From Muscardinus avellanarius (taxonomy: Eukaryota; Chordata; Mammalia; Rodentia; Gliridae), in contig OY726566.1 of the NCBI GenBank assembly GCA_963383645.1, positions 96,067,321 to 96,131,320 on the forward strand: a DNA stretch of 64,000 bases, read 5' to 3'. Of this stretch, positions 56,229 to 64,000 are shown in pieces (position 1 is the first letter of the stretch; every line of letters starts with the position of its first letter). The notes below the pieces were generated by a model that was given only the letters and a program-made list of their open reading frames with translations, did not search any database and was not told the DNA's origin. Both the position numbers and the translations under genes were made by a program.

Positions 56229-57176
56229 ATCTGTTTTATGGTATATCAGTATTAATACATATTAATTACATAGAATGATTTTTATAATTTTATTTTTATT
56301 GGTGCACTATAGTCTCAAATCATAATGTGGATCATATTGTCAATGGCATCCATTCTCACAGTACTTGGTGCCCTCCACCCTGGTTAGCAATGTTATATTC
56401 ACATGCATACACATATTCAAATGTAGCTTTTCCACTAATAAACCTCAGCCTTCTTTCTTCCCTACCCTTCTTTTCTGGCTTCTCTGAAGTTTTCCCTCTA
56501 TTATCTGGAGTCCCTCTGGTATCCCTAATACTCCCCAGTTTGAGCATATAAGAGAAAACATATGTCCCTTCTCTTTCTGTGCTTGGCCGATCTCACTTAA
56601 CATAATGTTCTCCAGGTCTTTCCATCTTCTTGTGAATGACATGATTTTGTTCTTCTTTATTGCTGAATAGAATTCCATTGTGTGTATTTCTCATACTTTT
56701 CCAATCCATTCATCAGTTGATGGAGACCTGGGTTGGTTTCATATTTTTACTATTGGAAATTGTGCTGTGATGAACATGGATATGCATATGTTACTGTAGT
56801 TCTCTGATTTGACCCCCTTTGGAAAGATACCCAAGAGTGGTAAAGCTGGATCATATGGTGGATCATTCCCAGATTTTTAAGGAATCTCCACACTGATCTC
56901 CATAGAGGTTGAATTAGTTTGCACTCCCACCAACAGTGTAAAAGAGTTCCGATTTCTCCACATTCTCACCAGCGTTTGTTGTTATTTGACTTCTTTATGC
57001 TTGACACTCTGACTGAGGTTAGATGGAATATCAGTGTAGTTTTGATTTGCATCTCCCTGATAGCTGATGATGTTGAACATTTTTCATGTATCTATTGGCC
57101 ATTTGTATCTCTTTTTTTGTGTGTGAAGTGTCTATTCAATTCAGTTGCACATTTCTTAACTGGGTTATTTGTTTTG

Positions 57177-57359
57177 CTAGTGTAGTCTTTTGAGTTCTTT
57201 GTATATTCTGGATATTATCCCTCTATCAGAGTGGTGGCTGATAAAGATCTCCCATTCTATAGACTTTCTCTTTAGATTCTTGATGGTTTCCTTTGATGAG
57301 CAGAAACGTTTTAGTGTGACATCATCCCACTTATTAATTCTTGTTTTAATTTCCTGCAC
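57177..57359 (-). pseudogene. L1 ORF2 C-terminal fragment (open piece)
   Basis: A 60-codon open piece reads like the region after the L1 reverse transcriptase: 'KTRINKWDDVTLKRFCSSKE', 'WEIFISHHSDRGIISRIYKE'. It is a fragment of a dead ORF2, with stops on both sides. Confidence 0.75.
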
Positions 57360-58318
57360 TGTGGATGTCTTATTGAGGAAGTACTATCTGTGCCTATATT
57401 TTGGTGTGTTAAACCTATGCTCTACTCTAATAGCTTCACAGTCTCTGGTCTGATTTTAGAATCATTTCTGATTCTAATGATTTTAATTGATTCTCTCTTT
57501 TGGTTAGGTTGGCCAGAGAAGTTTGTCAAACTTATTAATCTTTTCAAAGAATAATGTGTTTGTTTTGTTGATCCTTTGATTTGTTTTTTTTATTCTCTAA
57601 TTTATATTTTCTGTCTTCTGCTGGCTTTAGGATTAGACTATTGTTTTTCTTGGTCCTTGACATGTATCATTAGGTTGCTTACTTGATGACTTTCTGTTCT
57701 TTTTTTGGACATTCAATGCTATAAAACTCTTAACACTGCCTTCAAAGTGTACCATAGATTTTGGCATGTTGTGTCTCTATTTTCATTTAATTCCAGGAAT
57801 ATTTTTATTTTTCCCCATGTTTCTAATCTTATCTACTTCTCATTCAATAATGTATCATTCAATATCCATGCATTTAAATAGTTTATTTGGGTCTTCCTGT
57901 TGCTTCTTTCTTTTTTTTATTCTATTGTGATCTCATAAGATGCAGGGAATGATATCTTTTGAGTTTGCTGTTTCTTGGTTTGTGGCCCAGGATGTGATCT
58001 ATGTAGGAGAAGTTTCCATGAGCAGCTGAGAAAATTATATGCCCTATTGTTCCTCATTGAAATATTCTGTATATGTCTATTAGATCCATTTAGTTTATAG
58101 TTTTCTTTAGTTCTGAAGAGTCTTTTCTCATCTTTTACCTTGAAGATCATCATAGTGGTGTGAGTGGTATGTTGAAGTCTCCCAATATTATTGTATCTGG
58201 GTCTATTTGAGATCTGATGTCCTGAAGTGTTTGTTTTACAAATGTGGGTTCACCCACATTTGGGGCATAAACATTTACTATCATTATAGTTTATTGCTGA
58301 ATTGTACTAGGAAGTGCC

Positions 58319-58524
58319 AGCTGGGCGTGGTGGCACACGCTTGTAATCCCAGCATTCAGAAGCTGAGACCAGAGGATTACTATTCATGGATAGCCTCAGC
58401 TACTTAGTGAGGTCCTCCACATTTTAGTAAGACCCTGTTTCAAAATAAAGAATAAAAAACAGGGCAGGGGGTGTAGCTCAGAGGTCGAATGCCTCCGGGT
58501 TCCATCCCCCGACCCGCAAAAATA

Positions 58525-58565
<41 letters not shown>
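58319..58565 (+). repeat. B1-dID SINE (S1) with (AAT)n tail, inside L1
   Basis: 'gctgggcgtggtggcacacgcttgtaatcccagc', 'agcctcagctacttagtgaggtcctcc', 'gtgtagctcagaggtcgaatgcctccgggttccatccccc', then AAT units at 58,526-58,567. TSD taggaag[t/g]gcc at 58308-58318 and 58566-58576. Confidence 0.95.
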
Positions 58566-58567
<2 letters not shown>

Positions 58568-60173
58568 GGAAGGGCCCTGATTTGTCTCTTTTCATGTTCT
58601 ATTAGGTATCAATGTTGCTACCTTTGCTTGTTTTAGGTCTACATTGGCATGATCTTTTTTTTATCCTTTTACTTTTAGCCTATAAATATCTTTAGCTTTA
58701 AGGTAAGTTTCTTGCAAGCAGAATACATCTGGATTATGTTTTTTAATCCACATTGCCAGTCTATGTCTTTTAATTGGTGAGTTAAGTTCTTTGACATTCA
58801 GTTGTTTTTATTGAGATATAATTTTTGTTTTCTGTCATTTTTTTGTTCTATAATCTGTTTGATATATTATTTCTTCTTTGTTTAGTTGCCCCACTGATCA
58901 AATTCATCTCTTCTCTGGTTCTGAAATTTGCTTTTTGTTCTTTTTATGATTTATTTCTTTAAGTGTGTTTTTCTAGTGCTGGCTTAGTATTCGTGACTTT
59001 TTGAATTTCTGCTTATCTTGAAACTTTTATTTCTTCATAAATTTTGAATAATAACCTTGCTGGATATAGTTGTTTTCTTCTAGGGTCTGCATTACATCAT
59101 ACCAGTTTCTCCTGGCATTCATAACCTGGGTTGTGAAGTCTGGAGTGATTTTCATTATTTTTCCCCTAATGTCACTTATTCTTTTGTTCTCACTGCTTTT
59201 AAGATTGTTTCTAATTCCCCTATTTTGGTAATTTTTATTATTACATGGTGTGGGGAGGTCCTTCTTTTATCTTGTCTTAACGGTATGTCTCCTGTATGTG
59301 TCTGTCCAAGTCTCTTTCCATCTTCAAAAACTCTCTAAAATTATTTCTCTGAAGAGACTATAGATACCCTTGGTCTGTGCCTCTATTCCTTGTTCAATGC
59401 CTTTTATTCATAAGTTAAAACAGTTCATATTGTCCTATAGCTGTTGGATGTTTAGGTTTTGTTGCTATAATGTCTTCTGTATATTATGGACTTTCCTTTA
59501 ATGAACTGTCTTCTGACAATGATATCCTGTTTTCCATTTCATCTAATCTTCCAGAATTTCTTTCTATTGCTGTCTTTATTTCATTTATTGAGTCTTTCAT
59601 TTCTTTCCTGGCCTCTTTCTGAGATTTAAAATGCCTCAATTCCCTCTTTCATTTCTTGTACACCTATTGTGAGGACTTTCATCATATTGAGAATCAGGTT
59701 TTAGAATTTTCCTTCTTGCATTTCTTGTAGGTCAGCTATTGTATTCTCTTATTTTCTCACTCTTTCTCATTTTTATATTTTCAGGATTCTCAAGTTTGTA
59801 TTTCTGTTGTCTTGGCATCTTCTTTCTTTTTGCATGCGATTCATTGTTGACAGGTACTGTTCCATATTGCTTACTGTCCCGCAGGCCCAGGTCTCTGGAG
59901 GGCACAGTACGCTGCTGCAGGTTCTAGATTCTGGTGAATGCATGGGCTTTTGGATCTTTTTCTCCATCCCTGAAGCACAATGCTGGTCACTTAAGATGCA
60001 GGAGTTCTGCTGCCACTTCCTTTATCTCAAGTTCTTGGATTCCTTGCTGAGATTTCTTGGGGCTACACAGCTGGCAGTCACGGTTTGGGCCAATGGCCCA
60101 AAATGGTGCCAGTCACCACATCAGGTCAGTCATGCGTTCATGCTTTCTGCTATTGATTTTATGGCTGACTATT

Positions 60174-60390
60174 TTTTTTTTGGGGGGGGTAGTCCTGGGG
60201 ATGGAACCCAGAGGGTTTCTACCTCTGGGCTATACTCCCAGCCCTATTTTTAATTTTATTTTGAAACAGGGTCTCACTAAGTTGCTGAAAGCCTCACTAA
60301 GTAGCTGAGGCTGACTTTGAACCTGCGCGATCCTCCTGTCTCAGCCTCCCAAGCGCGGGGATTACAAGCATGCGCCACCACGCCCAGCTC
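60174..60390 (-). repeat. SINE, long subfamily (S3), inside L1 5' UTR
   Basis: T/G-run tail, 'ctggggatggaacccagaggg', 'ctctgggctatactcccagccc', 'ctcactaagttgctgaaagcctcactaagtagctgaggctg', 'aacctgcgcgatcctcctg', 'gcatgcgccaccacgcccagc'. Perfect 13-bp TSD atggctgactatt at 60161-60173 and 60391-60403. Confidence 0.96.
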
Positions 60391-60578
60391 ATGGCTGACT
60401 ATTGGAGTTTATTTAGCCGTGGTTCTCTTTTTTGTTGTTGTTGTTCATATATATCTTTTCTGCTTTGTTTTTCTTGTCAAGGAGCTGCCTTCTCAGTAGT
60501 TAATTTTTGTTGGTTATACCTACTGAGATGTGCTGCTTTGCACAGTCTCCATTTTCTTCCTCTCCCATTACACAGAAT

Positions 60579-61309
60579 TTTGAAAGTATGCCTAAGACTG
60601 AAAACCATCCACACTATCATTATCAAATGATAAATATGCTTCTTATTCAGAATCTAACAAGTTTTGTTTTTAAATATTCTCTTATCTATCATATGCAAAA
60701 AGATATATGTATAATTATATATATATATATATATATATAATTTGGATAATGTGGGATATAATTTGGGGTTCTACTATGATTAGAATTATACTATTTCCTC
60801 ATACTATAATTTAGTTACATTTTTTTCAATTTCTCGGCATTTTAATATGTCTTTTGGCATAAAATACAGCCTTTTAAAATATTTTTAGTGTACAATATTA
60901 ATTATTGCTCATTGTGATATATTTCTAAAATACACAGAAAAGTTTCAATTTCCAGCAACATGACAGATTAGATAGCATGAAAAACACTCTTGTCATAAAA
61001 TACCAGAAATGCCTAATTAAATGTGTAAGATCTAATTTTAAATTTATTGTTGGCCTGGTAAGAAAGGTTTCTTCTTCTTCTGAATAATTACAGAATGATG
61101 TTTCCAAGATAGAACTAAAAAGATAAATTTTTAATCCATAGATTTTTACAGATATGGAATATTTGGCATTCATTGACTAAAAAGTGAAGATTTGAAAAGC
61201 TCTTGTGTCCTAGAATGATGAAAATTTTGATGGAAATGTGAGATAAAAAAGAAGGCTGATTTACAAAATCAACAATACTGTCAATACCAAATGCTAGTAG
61301 AGATATGGG
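60579..61309. other. AT-rich stretch with a short (TA)n
   Basis: A TA run at about 60,715-60,739. Otherwise nothing recognised. Confidence 0.5.
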
Positions 61310-61985
61310 CTAACAGAAGCTTTTATTCATTGCTGGTAGGAACACAAAATGATACAGCCACTGTGGACGACAGTGCGGTGCTTTCTCACTAACTAAACGT
61401 GCTCTTACCACATTGCTATAGATTGAATCTGAAATGCTTCCCCAAAGTCCTGTGTTGAAGGCTTGGTTCCTACATTGGTGCCATAGAGGACTAGTAGAAC
61501 CTTCTTCATTGAAGTAACTTAAGTCTCTGTGGATGTGCCTGTTAAGGGAATACTGAAACTCTAGCTCCTCCTTTGGTTTTACTCTTTGCCTCTCAGTTGC
61601 AATGAGGTGAATACATTTCTTCCATCATGTGTTTCTGCCATGACATTCTGCCTTGCCACAGGCCCAAAGTAAGAGCATCACACCTGATATCTCGGAAATC
61701 ATGAACCAAAATTAACTTTTCTTCTTTTTGAGTTAATTTTCTAGTGAAAATCTCACTAATACACATCATCTAGCAACTGTGATCCTTAGTATTTACTCAA
61801 AAGAGTTGAAAGCATGTCCACAGAAAAGCTGCCCGTAGATTTTCTAAAGGCTTATTCAGAATTGCCAAGCCTTGCAAGCAACCAAAACATTATTTTATAT
61901 GTTAATTGGAAAATTAACTCTAATATATAAAGGCAAAGGAATATTATTCATTGTTAAAAGAAATAAGCAAAGTCAACAGTTTACA
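61310..61985 (+). mobile_element. ancient L1 3' UTR, split by an LTR-like repeat
   Basis: Left part: 'tattcattgctggtaggaacacaaaatgatacagccactgtggacgacag'. Right part from about 61,765: 'catctagcaactgtgatccttagtatttactcaaaagagttgaaagcatgtcc', 'ccaagccttgcaagcaaccaaaac', 'atataaaggcaaaggaatattattc'. The two parts are contiguous in the L1 3' region. Confidence 0.7.
61414..61758 (+). mobile_element. MaLR-like solo LTR relic inside old L1
   Basis: Starts 'tgctatagattgaatctgaaatgcttccccaaagtcctgtgttgaaggcttggttcc', later 'atgacattctgccttgccacaggcccaaag' and 'aaccaaaattaacttttc', ends near 'ctcactaataca'. Widespread in mammals; name uncertain. A 5-bp cacat at both edges may be its target duplication. 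Confidence 0.5.
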
Positions 61986-62029
61986 TTAAGTTTCACTCTT
62001 GGTGTTGTATATTCTATGGATTAAAAAAT

Positions 62030-62275
62030 TATGTCTTCTACCCACCCATTATAATATCAAAGTATTTTCATTACCCCAAATTATCCTTCTTTCTCTCTTA
62101 ACTCCAAGAAACCACTTATCTTTTTACTCCCTTTATAGTTTTGCCTTTCCAGAATGTCATATAGTTGGAATCATACAATATGTAACATTTTCAAATTGGC
62201 TTGTTTCACTTAGTATTGCACATTTAAGATTTCTCCTTATTTTCTCATGATTTCCTTGCTTATTTCTTTTAACAA
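62030..62275 (-). mobile_element. ancient L1M 3' UTR fragment
   Basis: 'aagaaaccacttatctttttactccctttatagttttgcctttccagaatgtcatatagttggaatcatacaatatgtaac' and 'ggcttgtttcacttagtattgcac' are the antisense of the old L1M 3' UTR. Confidence 0.68.
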
Positions 62276-63261
62276 AGTTGTGTTAATGAACAGTCGAAAA
62301 GAATCTGGAAATATCAGCATGAGAAGAACAAGGCCACAGCCAAAACATTATTATGAGCAAGAGTTGCAGCTAAATTATTAGAATTAAACAAAACATAAAT
62401 TTTGATTGAGAGATATTCTTAGCAGTAAGGGGAGTGAATGCATTACACATTGGAATTCAAATACTGTATAAAGCTATGGCAAACTGCATTTCTTCTTTTC
62501 AGTACTTTAGAGAATCAGATACAATAGCAGAAATAAAAACATTTTAATATACCTAACATCTTTTATCTACATACTACACATCTATTTATAACTGAAAATA
62601 AGAATCATATCATATTACTTTATAGTTATTAGAGATCTTTTTATTTATGTTTAAGATTTATCTCACTTCTGATAATAAATATTTTCTCTGTTCTCAAAAG
62701 ATATCTCACTAGGGATTCTTTTCCAATTTTTTTTTTAACAAATAACAATTTCGTCTAACCAAAACTGAATAGCTGAAAAGAAAACATCTCCAATTTTTTC
62801 ACACTGTGGATAGAGAAAGACATAACAGTTCACTAAAATCAGGCAAATAGGCAATTATAAATAATAGTATAATAAATATTCATGTGTTCACTGCCCAATA
62901 ATAGTTATTTGCTAGTAGAATTTTATCCTGTTCCAATTTCATTGAAGAGGGAGAAACTAGCCAAATTATCGAATAACTAAGTACTCTTTATTATTGGTCT
63001 TATTGTGATTATGATCTCTTAGTAATATCATTTTCTAGTGGTCCTAGGCATTATGCTCTAAAACCATCTGAATGCACCAGTGATAGAATCAAACCACACA
63101 AAGATGTGCAGATCCTAGGCTGTGAAAATGGCTAGGACTGGTATTGCCACAGACTTCTTCCTCAAGGCAGAAATCCAGGTGGACAGGCTCAGTAAACAGG
63201 CATGGAGTCACTTATTAATATGTCCTTAAGAAACATTCAGCAAATCATATAAAAAATACTT
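62276..63261. other. non-repetitive AT-rich stretch
   Basis: Nothing recognised. Confidence 0.5.
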
Positions 63262-63270
63262 AAGAATATA

Positions 63271-63454
63271 TGGACAAATGCCAGGTTTGATGGCAGGTCT
63301 GCAGTTCACAGACAGCCTCAGGTACTTAGTGAGGCCCTTTGCAACTCAGTAAGTCCCTGTTTCAAAATAAAGAATAAAAAAAAAGTGCTGGGGGTGTAGC
63401 ATGGAGGTAGAAAACCCCAGGGTTCCATCCCTAGTACCACAAAAAAAGAAACAA
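63271..63454 (+). repeat. B1-dID SINE (S1), left half shortened
   Basis: 'gccaggtttgatggc' joins directly to 'cagttcacagacagcctcaggtacttagtgaggcc', so about 50 bases of the left half are missing. ID half 'gggggtgtagcatggaggtagaaaaccccagggttccatccc', A tail. TSD aagaatata at 63262 and 63455. Confidence 0.9.
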
Positions 63455-63723
63455 AAGAATATACAGAAAAATATGTCAAGCACTATAAACCCAAATGATA
63501 GCTTGGCCAATTCTCAATCTCTTTTCCATATTAGATGTATAAATATGAAATAATCTTTATACTTTCTTCAAAATACAGATGGCTTTTACTTCCTACATGA
63601 TTCTTTCCCTAAGCCCTCAAATCTATTTATCCCAAGAAGGTTTCTAATATAAATTTTCTGATTTTCATTTTATAGCTCTGGTTTTTTTCTTGCCATATAT
63701 TTCTATCAAAATTTTTGTGTTTA

Positions 63724-63796
63724 TACTTTTTATTTTATTTTTTGTGACTTAATGTTGAATCAAGGGGAATTTTACTTCTGATCTATACCCCCAGGT
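63724..63796 (-). repeat. SINE 3' fragment
   Basis: T-rich tail and 'ttgaatcaaggggaattttacttctgatctatacccccag': only the ID-like half of a minus-strand SINE, abutting another SINE. Confidence 0.65.
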
Positions 63797-63989
63797 ATTT
63801 TTGTTTTCTTGGTACTGGGGATGGAATCCAGGGGGATTTTACCTCCAAGATATACTTACAGCCCTATCTTTTATTCTTTATTTTGAAACACTCTCTCACT
63901 AAGTAGCAGACGCTGGCTACAAACCTGTAATCCTCCTGTCTCAGCCTCCCAAGTACTTGAATTACAAGTGTGTGCCAAGATGTCCGGCC
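63797..63989 (-). repeat. B1-dID-type SINE
   Basis: 'tggtactggggatggaatccaggggg', 'ctccaagatatacttacagccc', 'ctctcactaagtagcagacgctggctacaaacctgtaatcctcctgtctcag', 'tgtgtgccaagatgtccggc'. Full-length, moderately diverged. Confidence 0.9.
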
Positions 63990-64000
63990 TCCCAGCTCTT

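Larger units (their letters stand above)
56277..60566 (-). mobile_element. L1 with both ends, deleted for the ORF2 core
   Basis: The 3' end is at 56,277 (T-rich, 'attggtgcactatagtctc'); 3' UTR to about 56,780; ORF2 C-terminal part to about 57,440; ORF2 N-terminal (endonuclease) part about 57,450-58,950; ORF1 region about 58,960-59,720; 5' UTR to 60,566. The jump near 57,440 removes the reverse-transcriptase core. All frames are broken. A candidate TSD, attaca[t/c]agaat, lies at 56265-56276 and 60567-60578 (11 of 12). Two SINEs (58,319 and 60,174) inserted later. Confidence 0.85.

Noticed and set aside
59807..60253. 148-codon + strand frame
   Set aside because: It lies across antisense L1 5' UTR and part of a SINE; its similarity to the 3,000 region comes from the shared L1 5' UTR, not a gene family.
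1..64000. CRISPR arrays, operons or prokaryotic mobile elements
   Set aside because: The repeats are dispersed SINEs, LINEs and microsatellites. No regularly spaced identical repeats with unique spacers occur, and the sequence is clearly mammalian.

Overview
The window is AT-rich, repeat-dense nuclear DNA from a mammal, and no cellular protein-coding gene, exon or functional RNA gene can be supported in it. The organism is most likely a rodent. The commonest repeat, about 25 copies, is a dimeric SINE with a 7SL/B1-like left half (CTGGGCGTGGTGGC...) and a tRNA/ID-like right half (GGGTGTAGCTCAGAGGT...GGTTCCATCCCC). That is the B1-dID plan known from the squirrel-related, dormouse and beaver lineages; the exact family cannot be fixed from this window. 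A lone ID-like copy at 12,500 agrees with this.

Layout. 1-4,655: truncated SINEs, then two same-strand L1s, one nested in the 3' UTR of the other; the inner one carries a 5' UTR minisatellite. 4,656-12,450: mostly non-repetitive DNA with SINEs, an ERVL-type LTR, a Tigger relic, MIR relics and one GC-richer unique block (10,930-11,820). 12,500-22,100: SINEs, L1 3' ends in both orientations, long TA and CA microsatellites and an inverted L1. 22,100-30,000: mainly unique DNA with MaLR-type LTR and MIR relics and two SINEs. 29,600-31,640: an old L1M/HAL1-like ORF1 relic followed by a twin-primed younger L1 with a 17-bp target duplication. 31,640-39,670: LTR fossils, L2 relics, a SINE-in-SINE and a CT microsatellite. 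39,679-42,640: the most notable element, a 2.9-kb L1-derived insertion on the minus strand. It has a CpG-rich 5' UTR, an intact 305-codon ORF1, an inserted antisense L1 segment, an L1 3' end and an extra 3' segment, all between 14-bp target duplications. 42,640-48,900: polypurine tracts, L1 3' ends, a MER2-like transposon and a CT microsatellite. 49,500-56,000: ancient L1 3' UTR, SINEs and long unique DNA. 56,277-60,566: an L1 complete at both ends but missing its reverse-transcriptase core. 60,570-64,000: old L1 and LTR relics and SINEs.

The only intact coding sequence of biological meaning is the L1 ORF1p at 40,914-41,831 (minus). Everything else is retrotransposon debris, microsatellite or single-copy DNA without recognisable coding capacity, which fits an intergenic desert or a very long intron. 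Family names rest on recognising consensus-like sequence by eye, not on a database search. Boundaries are exact only where a target-site duplication (TSD) is quoted; others are good to roughly 10-50 bases.
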